A stretch of DNA of 59,761 nt. Origin: JBBDMW01 sp040878005. Its GTDB lineage: Bacteria > Chloroflexota > Dehalococcoidia > Lucifugimonadales > Lucifugimonadaceae. A model generated the notes under the pieces. The model had not been told where the DNA came from and searched no databases. It saw nothing but the letters and a program-made list of their open reading frames with translations. The DNA is taken from assembly GCA_040878005.1 (NCBI GenBank), contig JBBDMW010000053.1:1-59761 (forward strand). Reading direction: 5' to 3'. This document shows, in pieces, positions 43,211-51,644 of the stretch. Position numbers and translations under genes: made by a program. The stretch's first letter is position 1. Each line of letters starts with the position of its first letter.

Positions 43211-43840
43211 TTACTCCTCCACCACACATACGTGTCCGGTGCCAATGTCACCGCCGGCGCGTGACCGGTAGCTGTAACAGCCGGGGGTCGTGAATGTGTG
43301 CTCGAACCTCGCAGGCTCCGTTTGTATCGCTCCACGGCTCATGGATCCGGAGTCCCAAGACTCCTCCTGGTCAGGGTCCGAACTGGTGTTATGCGATGTG
43401 CGTTCATCGCTTTCCCAGATGACCGTGGTGCCTGGCGTAATCTTGATCACCTGTGGGTCAAACACGCCGCGGTTCCCGATTTGAACGACAACCTCGCCGC
43501 TTTGGGCGGGGCCGTCTGGAATCTCGACGTCACTGCCGCCGGGGACATCTCCGCCATTTCCTGAGGACGGAGTCTGCGCTGCCTGCTCGGTAGCACGGGC
43601 GCTGGCGGTTGCACGCGAGCGTTCAAGTGGAGTCAAAGGCCCGCCACCGCCGTTGGTATCGGGCGTCTGGGCCGCCATCGTAGCCTCGGCCTGTGCGGTG
43701 GCTGTTGCGTTATCGAGGCGGTTCTGCGCGGTCTGGGTCTGGACGATCTCCGTTGTAGAAGGACCGCCACATGCAGCGACTGCCGCTGCTATCAAGAGGG
43801 CGCCCAACAAGATCAGCGCTATCTTGGCCATCGGATGCAT
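43211..43840 (-). CDS. Cupredoxin-like lipoprotein without copper ligands
   Basis: Secreted lipoprotein: ATG 43840 (GGGGGAG just upstream) begins MHPMAKIALILLGALL, and the lipobox AVAAC gives a lipid-anchored Cys near residue 24. A long low-complexity linker follows (Thr/Ala/Gln/Gly-rich, about residues 30-110), then a plastocyanin-like domain: VVQIGNRGVFDPQVIKITPGTTVIWES, TSHNTSSD, WDSGSMS and FTTPGCYSYRSRAGG. In the C-terminal loop, where Cys, His and Met ligands stand in cupredoxins, there are Ser, Gly and Ile. Two Cys (GCYSY and HVCV) remain and might form a disulfide. 209 aa. It probably acts outside the membrane; role unknown. Confidence 0.75.
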   Translation of the reverse strand: MHPMAKIALILLGALLIAAAVAACGGPSTTEIVQTQTAQNRLDNATATAQAEATMAAQTPDTNGGGGPLTPLERSRATASARATEQAAQTPSSGNGGDVPGGSDVEIPDGPAQSGEVVVQIGNRGVFDPQVIKITPGTTVIWESDERTSHNTSSDPDQEESWDSGSMSRGAIQTEPARFEHTFTTPGCYSYRSRAGGDIGTGHVCVVEE

Positions 43841-43997
43841 CCCTGCTCCCCCTTTGGACACTACACCCGACCATGAGTGCAGCGGCCCATTGCGTGATAC
43901 ACAGGCGGCACAAAACTCCACTGCCGCCTGCGCATGCGTCTGAATTTGGTTGCGAGAGTCTAACACGTGACTGAAACATTCTTACGTTTTGATTACG

Positions 43998-45464
43998 TCA
44001 CGTTCTAATAGACGGCTTCACGGGCTGCGCTGGATACCCCGGAACAGTGTCTTTGCGACCGGCCTTTATCAGTACAACAGCGAATCCGGAAAGCAGTGAG
44101 AGGCACGCCGCAGCCATGTATACCTCAGCGTAGGCGACAAGGAATGTATCGCTTCGCCCTCCATCAGTTGCAACGGCCTGCCGCCAGGTCAGCAGGGAGG
44201 TCATGAGAGCTATGGAGGACACTGTGCCCAGTGTCTGGGTGACGGCAAGTGTGGCTGACGCAGCGCCGGCGTGCCTGGCCGGAGTGCCGCGCATGGTGAG
44301 AGCGTAGACCGCGGCCTGGTGCACGCCGAACCCGAATCCCACCAGGGCCACAGAACCTGCGACCGCAACTACCGGCGGACTGGCGCCAAGCTGTCCCACG
44401 ACCACCAGGCCGGCAGCCGACAGCATTGCTCCTGAGAATGTTGTGCGGCGGTCCCCGAATTTATCGGCAACCCACCCGGAGGCTGATGACCCCGCGAAGG
44501 TGGCGGCAGCCATCGTTGCCAGCAGTGCTCCCAGTGCAACCGGCCCACGTCCCATAACGTCTGATACGTAAAAGGGGAAAAGGAACCATATGACGAACGT
44601 GGCTCCAGTGTTCAGGATGTTGGACGCCGCCCCGGCCCTGAACTCCCGTACCTTGAGCAGAGCCACCGGGAATACCGGGGCTATCGTTCGTTTCTCCCGC
44701 CATAGGAAAGCAAGGAGCAGGGCAGCGGTAGCGATATAAAGCAGCGCCGGGCGTGTTGCCAGCCAGCCATCAAGCCGCGCAAATGACAGGGCAAGCACCA
44801 TGGTAAACAGAAGGACGAACAGTACGCCGCCGCCCGGCCAGTCAAACCGGGTTTTGGCGGCGTCTGCCGAAGGTTCCACGTGTGTGCCACGCAGCACCAG
44901 CGCCCCGAGCAGCAGTATGGCCAATCCAATGGGAACGCGCGCCCAGAATATGGCCTCCCACCCTATGTTCTGCGTGAGCAGCCCGCCACCCAGGGTGCCG
45001 GTTAGCTGGCCCGCTCCCATTGCCCCAATGGTTACACCAAGAGCGGCGCCGCGCCGCGATGGCCCGAAGGCGCGGGCCACAAGCGCAGGGCCGAGCGTGA
45101 ACAGAATCGCAACACCGATTCCCTGCGGGATGCGCAGCGCTGCGATTGGCAGTAGTGACGATTGCAGTGAGATGGCGGCCACAGACAGCGTGTAAGCGAG
45201 GATGCCGAACAGCAGCAGGCGCTTGAGCCCAAAGCGGTCAGCGATGCCGCCTGCCACGAACCCCATACCGCTGCGTGCGCCGTGGTAGAGGATGATGATC
45301 CACTGGACGCTGACCAGCGTTTCAGAGAGGGACTCGCGAAACGTGGGCAGCGATACGTTGATGGAGAAGTCCAGCGCTGCCAGGAAGAGGCAGGCGCCGC
45401 CCACAAGCACGGCGAGCACGCCTGCACGCCGGTTGCTGACCGCGATGGGCTGCGAGGTTGTCAT
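43998..45464 (-). CDS. MFS transporter, DHA2-like
   Basis: Major facilitator transporter with about 14 membrane helices. SINVSLPTF at helix 1, GARSGMGFVAGGIADRFGLKR (the loop 2-3 motif) and TLGPALVARAFGPSRRGAALG are typical of drug:H+ antiporters. Start chosen at ATG 45464, just before the first helix (about 488 aa); the frame runs on upstream to 45566 but would add a polar, unlike-family tail. It lies 213 bp downstream of thiS on the same strand with no evident terminator, so cotranscription with the thiamine genes is possible. Substrate unknown. Confidence 0.86.
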   Translation of the reverse strand: MTTSQPIAVSNRRAGVLAVLVGGACLFLAALDFSINVSLPTFRESLSETLVSVQWIIILYHGARSGMGFVAGGIADRFGLKRLLLFGILAYTLSVAAISLQSSLLPIAALRIPQGIGVAILFTLGPALVARAFGPSRRGAALGVTIGAMGAGQLTGTLGGGLLTQNIGWEAIFWARVPIGLAILLLGALVLRGTHVEPSADAAKTRFDWPGGGVLFVLLFTMVLALSFARLDGWLATRPALLYIATAALLLAFLWREKRTIAPVFPVALLKVREFRAGAASNILNTGATFVIWFLFPFYVSDVMGRGPVALGALLATMAAATFAGSSASGWVADKFGDRRTTFSGAMLSAAGLVVVGQLGASPPVVAVAGSVALVGFGFGVHQAAVYALTMRGTPARHAGAASATLAVTQTLGTVSSIALMTSLLTWRQAVATDGGRSDTFLVAYAEVYMAAACLSLLSGFAVVLIKAGRKDTVPGYPAQPVKPSIRT

Positions 45465-45676
45465 CGTGTAGGCAGCGCCCTGTAACCGCCCTTCGCCTGC
45501 TTTCCTGTGGCGATGCGCAAGGTGCGCCTCACGTGGAGCGCTCGCCCTTGGCCCGGTGACCGCCATGATCGGTTGGCAAACAGCTGCGCTGACAGGTGCG
45601 TGACGTGCATTCCGTCATATCGCCACTGCTCCGGATGCCGCAGTATGGGCCTTAACGCAGTACACAAGCTTGCGCT

Positions 45677-45880
45677 CTATCCGCCGCCAACCGGGCGCAC
45701 TATCTCCATGTGGTCGCCGTCGTTCAGAGTGGCTGAGGCGAACTCTTCCCTGCGCAGTACTGTGCCATTGAGAGCGACTGCGATGGAACGGTTCAGGAGG
45801 TCCTTCATCTCAAGGTAATCTTCCACGGTGGACGCGCTCTCGAACTCGTATTCTTTGCCGTTGATAGTGACGCGGATCAT
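45677..45880 (-). CDS. thiS: Thiamine sulfur-carrier protein ThiS
   Basis: Small ubiquitin-like carrier whose C-terminal thiocarboxylate donates sulfur to the thiazole ring in thiamine synthesis. 67 aa: IRVTINGKEYEF at the start, IAVALNGTVLRREE, NDGDHMEIVRPVGGG at the end, with the Gly-Gly terminus used for thiocarboxylation. Its start overlaps the thiE stop by four bases, indicating coupled translation. The gene order thiG-thiE-thiS (on the minus strand) lies under the TPP riboswitch; ThiF and ThiO/ThiH are not in the window. Confidence 0.95.
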   Translation of the reverse strand: MIRVTINGKEYEFESASTVEDYLEMKDLLNRSIAVALNGTVLRREEFASATLNDGDHMEIVRPVGGG

Positions 45881-46563
45881 GTTGCTTCACCCGTGATGGT
45901 GGCCGTGAGGTCGATCGCCCCGGCCAGTTGCCTGGACGCAGATTCCGGGTCGGCAGCGCCCAGTATCGCGCTTATGACGGCCACCCCGGCCGCTCCTGCC
46001 TCGACCACCGCAGCTGCGTTATTTTTCGTGATGCCCCCAATGCCGATCACCGGGATGTTCACCGTTGATGCCACGTCCCGGATCATGTCCGCACCTCCTG
46101 TAGGCCCTGCGGGGTGCGAACGCGACGGAAACACTGTGCCCGCGATAAGGAAATCGGCGCCTTCGCGTTCGGCAGCCATGGCGGCAGTGACACCATGAAC
46201 CGACCTCCCAATGAGCATGTCTGGCTCCAACAGTTTCCTGGCCTCACGCATACTCATCCCTCGCTCTGGCACCTGTATGCCGTCCGCACCAACGTCGATT
46301 GCCAGCGATGGGTCGCCGTTCACTATCAGCAGGGCTCGATCCCTTGTGACGTGACGCAACCGGCATGCCAGTTCTCGGAGTTCATCGGGAGGTTGGTCAG
46401 GCTCTCTAAGCTGGACCATATTCACGCCGCCAACCAGCGCTGCTTCCACCGCACGCACGAGATCATCCGCCCCCTTGGTCAGCGTACGGTCCGTAACGAG
46501 GCACAACACCCTGCCTGGCAGGGGTGGGCAAATGCCTCCCGGTGAAGGCTCCCTTGGAGGCAT
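45877..46563 (-). CDS. thiE: Thiamine phosphate synthase ThiE
   Basis: Joins the pyrimidine and thiazole phosphates to thiamine phosphate. TIM-barrel: MVQLREPDQPPDELRELA near residue 48, IVNGDPSLAIDVGADGIQVPE near residue 80, and late PVIGIGGITKNNAAAVVEAGAAGVAVISAI. 228 aa from ATG 46563, of which about the first 18 residues are outside the fold, so the true start may be slightly later. It lies 47 bp downstream of thiG. As with the rest of the group, expression should fall when thiamine pyrophosphate is plentiful. Confidence 0.94.
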   Translation of the reverse strand: MPPREPSPGGICPPLPGRVLCLVTDRTLTKGADDLVRAVEAALVGGVNMVQLREPDQPPDELRELACRLRHVTRDRALLIVNGDPSLAIDVGADGIQVPERGMSMREARKLLEPDMLIGRSVHGVTAAMAAEREGADFLIAGTVFPSRSHPAGPTGGADMIRDVASTVNIPVIGIGGITKNNAAAVVEAGAAGVAVISAILGAADPESASRQLAGAIDLTATITGEAT

Positions 46564-46610
46564 CGCTACTCGAACTGCCTTTCTGGCTTATACCGTGCCT
46601 GACCGGTTGC

Positions 46611-47399
46611 TCAGGAGCGAGAACCGGCTACGGGCACGCCATCGGTTGGGCTGCTGGCCGCTGCTGCGAGCTTCCTTGGGATTCGGCCTGCAAGATGGGA
46701 CTTTCGTCCAGCCTCAACACCAAGCTTGAACGCTTCGCCCATGAGCCCAGGGTTGTTGGACAGTGCGATAGCAGAGTTGACCAGCACCGCGTCAGCACCC
46801 ATTTCCATCACCAGGGAGGCATCTGACGGCACGCCGAGCCCGGCGTCCACGATGACTGGCACAGAGACCTGCTCGATGATGATCTGGATTTCTTCAGCAG
46901 TCTGTACGCCCTGGCCCGAACCTATCGGTGAACCCAACGGCATCACCGTGGCGCAGCCTATGTCCTCCAGGCGCTTCGCCAACACCGGGTCGGCGTGGAT
47001 GTACGGCAGCACAATGAATCCATCGTCGATCAGTTGCCTGCATGCATCAAGCGTCCCGATGGGGTCCGGGAGCAGGTACTGCGGGTCTGGGATAACCTCG
47101 ACCTTGACCCAGTTGGAGCCGGTGACCTCACGGGCAAGCCGGGCGGTGAACAACGCCTCTTCGGGTGTTCGACACCCGGCAGTGTTGGGCAGGATCTGGT
47201 AGCGGTCCCAGTCCAGGTGGTCCAGCACCGTCTTTTCGTTGGGATCATCAAGATTCAGGCGCCGGATGGCCACCGTTATGATTTCTGTTCCGGATGCCTC
47301 GACCGCTGCAAACAGGTCTTCAACAGACCGGTGCTTGCCTGTGCCGGTCATCAACCGCGACTTGAACGTCTTTCCTGCGATTACCAGTTCATCCGCCAT
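46611..47399 (-). CDS. thiG: Thiazole synthase ThiG
   Basis: Builds the thiamine thiazole phosphate from deoxyxylulose 5-phosphate, dehydroglycine and ThiS thiocarboxylate. TIM-barrel: TVAIRRLNLDDPN, ILPNTAGCRTPEEALFTARLARE, the Schiff-base Lys in NWVKVEVIPDPQYLLPD near residue 98, and VMPLGSPIGSGQGV plus VIVDAGLGVPSDA. ATG 47399 has GGAG six bases upstream and gives 262 aa, the family size; a longer frame from 47453 adds a non-homologous tail. First gene after the TPP riboswitch. Confidence 0.96.
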   Translation of the reverse strand: MADELVIAGKTFKSRLMTGTGKHRSVEDLFAAVEASGTEIITVAIRRLNLDDPNEKTVLDHLDWDRYQILPNTAGCRTPEEALFTARLAREVTGSNWVKVEVIPDPQYLLPDPIGTLDACRQLIDDGFIVLPYIHADPVLAKRLEDIGCATVMPLGSPIGSGQGVQTAEEIQIIIEQVSVPVIVDAGLGVPSDASLVMEMGADAVLVNSAIALSNNPGLMGEAFKLGVEAGRKSHLAGRIPRKLAAAASSPTDGVPVAGSRS

Positions 47400-47435
47400 G
47401 CCTGGCTCCTTTATCAGACTGGGCAGCCGGGCGGA

Positions 47436-47517
47436 AACTCCCGTCAGCCCCATCGTTCGCCGTGCGGGCCACTAATGAAAACAGCACCGCTGAAATATGA
47501 GCGATGCTGCGGGAGTT
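47436..47517 (-). promoter_or_regulatory. Possible long-range helix in the thiG leader
   Basis: Between the riboswitch and thiG, AACTCCCG-CAG (minus strand, 47517-47507) can pair with CTGACGGGAGTT (47447-47436): 11 pairs with one bulged base. Such a helix could be part of the switching platform, but I see no poly-U tract that would make it a classical terminator. Confidence 0.4.
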
Positions 47518-47529
47518 GCGAATGCGTAT

Positions 47530-47618
47530 GCTCCCTCCGCTGGCATTACCCAGATCAGGTGATGGGGTCGGCGGCGCATTAGTCCGCCCTCTCAGCCCGG
47601 TTTGCCCGAGCTCCCCCG
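47530..47618 (-). ncRNA. TPP riboswitch
   Basis: Reading the minus strand: GGGGGAGCTCGGGCAAACCGG, then CTGAGAGGGC (the CUGAGA core), then CACCTGATCTGGGTAATGCC followed by AGCGGAGGGAGC. These are the conserved J3-2, J2-4 and P4/P5 parts of the THI element, in order and with normal spacing. It stands about 130 bases before thiG and just after a promoter, so it controls the thiG-thiE-thiS unit in response to thiamine pyrophosphate. Confidence 0.95.
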
Positions 47619-47629
47619 GTAGTCCACTA

Positions 47630-47657
47630 ATTTTAACTCCGCTCGCCATGCAGTCAA
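47630..47657 (-). promoter_or_regulatory. Promoter of the thiamine operon
   Basis: On the minus strand TTGACT (47657-47652) and TAAAAT (47635-47630) stand 16 bases apart. The first transcribed bases would be near 47625, directly before the riboswitch. Confidence 0.65.
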
Positions 47658-47768
47658 TTTGATCGGCCGCAGCCGTCCTGCTGCGAATGCCGGTGCTATA
47701 TTACCCGCCGTCCGTGTGTGAGAGGTGATGACCAGACATCGCTGGCTTTTGAATTAAGGAGCAGGACA

Positions 47769-48749
47769 TTGGGGCACAAAGTCATTTACTACGGTGAGCC
47801 TGGAGGCGCCCGTACCCGGCGCGCCATTGATCTTGCCCCCGGGGACCTAGACTGCGGGACAGTTGATCCAGCGCTGAATGAAGATGACCGGGTACGGCAA
47901 CTGGCGGAGTGCGAGGCGCTCATCACGAATGGCCTGGACCTCACCACCGACTTTCTGAAACGCATGCCCAGGCTGAAACTGCTCCAGCTCATGAGCGCAG
48001 GGTTCGACAGGCTTGATGTGCCGGCAGTGCGCGAGCATGGCATAGAGGTATGCAACAACTCTCCGGCCATTGCGAACTCTGTGGCGGAACACGCCGTTAC
48101 CCTCATGCTGATGGTCTACAAGAGGCTGGTGCAGGGCGTGGACGGTGTCAAGAACGGCGCCTGGCAGGGGCCCGCCAAGTCCGGTCCTTACGGGACGCTC
48201 TACGAATTGACCGGGCGCACCGTAGGCATAGTCGGCCTTGGGCATATTGGATCGAATGTGGCCCGTCGGCTCCGGGGTTTTGACACCACGACTCTGTACC
48301 ACGATACCCGGGAGTTTCCCCGTGAGAGAGAACTGGAACTCCAGGTGACCAGGACATCATTCGATGAGTTGCTGGAGCGGTCGGACGTGGTGACAGTGCA
48401 TGTGCCGCTTTACTCGGCCACCACCAAGATGTTCAGCCGCAACGAGTTCAAGGCCATGCGAAACGATGCGATATTCATAAACACCTGTCGCGGCCCGGTC
48501 CAGGATGAGCCAGCGCTGATCGAGGCGTTGCAGACCGGAGAGATAGCCGCTGCCGGGCTGGATGTGACCGAGGTGGAGCCAACACCGCTGGATTCCCCGC
48601 TCCTGAAAATGGACAACGTGGTTGTCACTCCTCACCTGGCCGGGTCCAGCCAGGAACGGGTGGACAGGGCGCTGGTATTCTCATACGACAACGCACGCCG
48701 GGTGCTATCCGGCGAGAAACCTTTATCGCCAGTGCAAATCCTGGATTGA
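47769..48749 (+). CDS. D-isomer 2-hydroxyacid dehydrogenase family protein
   Basis: NAD-dependent dehydrogenase fold. GRTVGIVGLGHIGSNVARRL near residue 158 binds NAD; NTCRGPVQDEPALIEAL has the catalytic Arg, EVEPTPLDSP the Glu and VVTPHLAGSS the His, so all three active-site residues are present. Family substrates are 2-hydroxy/2-keto acids such as phosphoglycerate or glyoxylate; which one cannot be told here. TTG at 47769 has AGGAG about seven bases upstream and gives 326 aa; a GTG at 47718 would add 17 non-family residues. It diverges from the thiamine genes and is followed by a HAD gene after 19 bp. Confidence 0.88.
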   Translation: MGHKVIYYGEPGGARTRRAIDLAPGDLDCGTVDPALNEDDRVRQLAECEALITNGLDLTTDFLKRMPRLKLLQLMSAGFDRLDVPAVREHGIEVCNNSPAIANSVAEHAVTLMLMVYKRLVQGVDGVKNGAWQGPAKSGPYGTLYELTGRTVGIVGLGHIGSNVARRLRGFDTTTLYHDTREFPRERELELQVTRTSFDELLERSDVVTVHVPLYSATTKMFSRNEFKAMRNDAIFINTCRGPVQDEPALIEALQTGEIAAAGLDVTEVEPTPLDSPLLKMDNVVVTPHLAGSSQERVDRALVFSYDNARRVLSGEKPLSPVQILD

Positions 48750-48768
48750 TGGTTAGGACAACTGGACG

Positions 48769-49506
48769 ATGAGACGCCCTTCCGGGTTGCTCATTGATCT
48801 TGATGGCACGCTCCTGGACCCGTCGGAACGTATCTCGCCCCGTGTGGCGGCTGCGGTCAGGATGGCGTCCAGGATCATACCTGTTGCGCTGGCGTCTGGC
48901 AGGGTCGCCGAAGACGTAGGCCATTATGCGCGTCTGCTGGGGCTCATGGGGCCACAGGTGTCAGATAACGGCGCGCGCCTGCTGGACCCGATTACCGGAC
49001 GCACCCTGTATGAACGTGCGCTGTACAGGAGCGACGCCAGCGCCATCATCAGTCACCTGGAAGATGCGGGGGCGCGTTTCTTCGCAGTGGACAGCGGTCG
49101 CATGGTTCGTAATCGGCAGGGCATACGGGACTGGCGCATAACCGTTATCACTGCTTATGTGAAAGATGATGCAACGGCGATCGAGATGGCGGGTGGTGCT
49201 TCTTCAGACGGCGTTTCTGCCATCCCATCGGTTGGGAATGACGGAGTCTGGTACATCAACTACACCCGGGCCGGGACTGACAAGGGGACCGGTGCAAGGC
49301 AGTTCGCTCAACTGGAAGGGGTGGATCTCTCGACATTGATGGCGATAGGTGACGGGATAAATGACCTGGAGATGTTCGCCGTCGTGGGAACACCGGTTGC
49401 GATGGGGCATGCCAGAGATCACGTCAAGGCAGAGGCCATGCACATAGTGGGCAACATAGATCAGGATGGCGTTGCCGAAGCCATCGAGCGATTTGTCCTG
49501 GGTTGA
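48769..49506 (+). CDS. HAD superfamily phosphatase (Cof-like)
   Basis: HAD hydrolase: the nucleophile Asp in LIDLDGTLLDPSERISP near residue 9, LASGR (motif II), KGTGARQFAQLEG with the Lys, and GDGINDLEMFAVVGTPVAMGHA (motif IV Asp residues). That pattern belongs to the Cof/IIB group, which dephosphorylates sugar phosphates and phospho-cofactors. 245 aa. ATG 48769, 19 bp behind the dehydrogenase gene. The neighbours do not reveal a substrate. Confidence 0.9.
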   Translation: MRRPSGLLIDLDGTLLDPSERISPRVAAAVRMASRIIPVALASGRVAEDVGHYARLLGLMGPQVSDNGARLLDPITGRTLYERALYRSDASAIISHLEDAGARFFAVDSGRMVRNRQGIRDWRITVITAYVKDDATAIEMAGGASSDGVSAIPSVGNDGVWYINYTRAGTDKGTGARQFAQLEGVDLSTLMAIGDGINDLEMFAVVGTPVAMGHARDHVKAEAMHIVGNIDQDGVAEAIERFVLG

Positions 49507-49533
49507 AGTGCGGATGCCGGTTTAATCCAATAC

Positions 49534-49569
49534 GAAGCGAGCCTTGAATGAAGGCTTTATGTTCGCTTC
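49534..49569. terminator. Hairpin between convergent HAD and AccD-AccA genes
   Basis: AGCCTT (49540-49545) and AAGGCT (49551-49556) pair around a 5-base loop and are followed by TTAT; an outer stem of GAAGCG (49534-49539) with CGCTTC (49564-49569) can extend it. It could end plus-strand transcription of the HAD gene. The stop codon of the minus-strand gene (49557-49559) lies inside the structure. Confidence 0.45.
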
Positions 49570-51464
49570 GGCTCCCTGGTTTCCGGCGTGCTGGGTTCGT
49601 CCGCCTGTTCGTCACCCTTCTTGCGCAGGGCGCGCATGCCTGCTGACAGGGCGGCCTGCCATGACCTTAGCTCACGGCGCACAGCTACCCGGACCCGCCC
49701 GCTGTACTCTCCGATGTTCCGGAACTTCTTCTTGCGCCTTCTGACCAGCGTACGGGGATGCGTGTCGCGCAAGTCAATCATCTCCCGCATGAGGGTTCGC
49801 TTCAACATGCGAGCAGCCTCGTCCAATGACGCGTGAGCGCCCTCCGGGGGCTCCGGCACAATGGCATCCACGATGCCCATCTCCAGGCAGTCGAGGGAAG
49901 TGAGCCGGAGCGACCGCGCAACGTCACTCGCGCGGTCAGGGTCCCGTAGCTCGGACGCTGCGCCGTGTTCGGGCGAGGCTGGCATGTAAATGGCGTTCTG
50001 GAGCATCAAAATCCTGTCCGCCACACCGAACGCCAGCGCTGCCTCGCTGCCGCCCTCTCCAATCAGCACTGAGATGGTAGGCGTCTGAACATCAGCCATT
50101 TCATCGATCATCGAGGCGATGGCATTCGCCAGCCCCCTGTGCTCCATATCGAGGCCAAGCTTTGGCCCCCGCGTGTCTACAAATGTGATCACAGGCAGGC
50201 TGAACCGTTGGGCGAGGTTCAGGGCGCGCATGGCCTTGCGGAAGCCTTCCGGAGTTATTTCTCCGCTCTTCTCTGGAGACTCGTCTCCCGAGTCAGCGTC
50301 GTCTCCGTGTACAGGATCGGATTTCTGTTGACCTATGACCATCACTGACTCGCCACCCAATCGGGCAAGTCCGGTAATCACAGATGGATCATCTCCATAC
50401 AGCCGGTCTCCATGAAGCTCGACGAAGTTGGAGAACAGGCGGGCTATGTAGTCGCGGGTCTTTGGCCGCTCTGGCCGACGGGCGAGCTGAACCATCTCCC
50501 ATGGCTCCCGTGGCGTCAGGCTGGGCAGTTCGGGAGTTAGACGGCGGGACACCGCCAACTTGAATTCAGGCGATATCAGATCAAGCACAGAGGCCACCTC
50601 GTGCTTCATCAGGTCGCGGTCCACGACACGGTCTATCATTCCGTGCTCAAAGTAGGTCTCTGACGTGTATTCGTTGGCGAGTTTCCGGTCTTCCATTTCC
50701 TGCAGAGCGCGGAATGGAGCAAATCCAATGTGCGCTCCCGGCTCGGCAAGGATGATGTCCGCCATAGAGCCGAAGCTCGCCAGCACCTGCCCCGTTGCCG
50801 GGTTGCCCAGGACCGATATCAGGGGCAGGCCCCGGTTGTGCAGACGTTTGAGGGCGATGATGGTCTTTGCCATCTGCGTCAGGGACAGCACGCCTTCCTG
50901 TATGCGCGCCCCGCCGCTTGTTATGACAGCCACAGCCGGCAGTTTCCTTCGTGCCGCCAGCTCAAGTGCCAGCGCTACTTTTTCGCCGACGACGAGTCCC
51001 ATGCTGCCGCCAAGGAAACCGAAGTCCAGCACAATGATCACGGCCTGGGAGCCACCAATAGTTCCGGTTCCAGTGACCACTGCCTCTGTCAGCCCGGTCC
51101 GTGTCTGGTCCTGTAGCAGCCGCACCCGGTAGGACACCCGCGGCGAAAATTCCAGCGGGTCCAGGGACTCGATCCAGCGACTGGTCTCCTTGAACGTGCC
51201 CTCATCTATGAGCGCAGCAATGCGCCTTCTCGCCGAGATGTTGTAGTGGAACCGGCAGCGCGGGCATATACGGAGCCGCCTGTACACGGTTGACTCGGCC
51301 AGGCTTGCGCCGCACGCGAGGCAGTTGGCCCTCTGGCCTTCCAGGTCAAGGGCCGGGAGGTCGCCCATGTTCTTATGTGAGTGTTCTTCAGGGAAGAGTG
51401 GGGTGACGTTGGTCAATCCCGGCCTCACTGTCTTGGCGGTGAAGATGTTCAGGCGCTGATTCAA
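49557..51464 (-). CDS. AccD-AccA fusion, divergent acyl-CoA carboxyltransferase
   Basis: 635 aa with a beta-type half (residues about 40-310) and an alpha-type half (320-560) of the acetyl-CoA carboxylase carboxyltransferase in one chain. The zinc finger of AccD is intact (CLACGASLAES, CPRCRFHY) and GSMGLVVGEKVALALE and SGGARIQEG match. But sites that normally form the oxyanion holes differ: AccD's usual GGV is GQV here (ATGQVLASFG), and AccA's DTPGAYPG is DTRGPKLG with GSGGAL replaced by GSEAAL; an acidic insert (DDADSGDESPEK) replaces the GRDT segment. TTG start at 51464 is uncertain. Basic C-terminal tail of about 75 residues. It may act on another acyl-CoA or be inactive. Confidence 0.82.
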   Translation of the reverse strand: MNQRLNIFTAKTVRPGLTNVTPLFPEEHSHKNMGDLPALDLEGQRANCLACGASLAESTVYRRLRICPRCRFHYNISARRRIAALIDEGTFKETSRWIESLDPLEFSPRVSYRVRLLQDQTRTGLTEAVVTGTGTIGGSQAVIIVLDFGFLGGSMGLVVGEKVALALELAARRKLPAVAVITSGGARIQEGVLSLTQMAKTIIALKRLHNRGLPLISVLGNPATGQVLASFGSMADIILAEPGAHIGFAPFRALQEMEDRKLANEYTSETYFEHGMIDRVVDRDLMKHEVASVLDLISPEFKLAVSRRLTPELPSLTPREPWEMVQLARRPERPKTRDYIARLFSNFVELHGDRLYGDDPSVITGLARLGGESVMVIGQQKSDPVHGDDADSGDESPEKSGEITPEGFRKAMRALNLAQRFSLPVITFVDTRGPKLGLDMEHRGLANAIASMIDEMADVQTPTISVLIGEGGSEAALAFGVADRILMLQNAIYMPASPEHGAASELRDPDRASDVARSLRLTSLDCLEMGIVDAIVPEPPEGAHASLDEAARMLKRTLMREMIDLRDTHPRTLVRRRKKKFRNIGEYSGRVRVAVRRELRSWQAALSAGMRALRKKGDEQADEPSTPETREPKRT

Positions 51465-51644
51465 CGCCCAGCATATTAATTCTAGACCTGTCCGGTAATT
51501 GGCTTATGAACGCACAATGATTACGTTGTAAGCAGTGTGTCATAGCAGCGTAAACATTTAGGGGAAGTGGGCCAATGGGGGAAGGCAACAAATCCCCGTG
51601 CTTACCCGGACATGGCAACAAGCGGCTCATAGCCCCCGCCCGTT

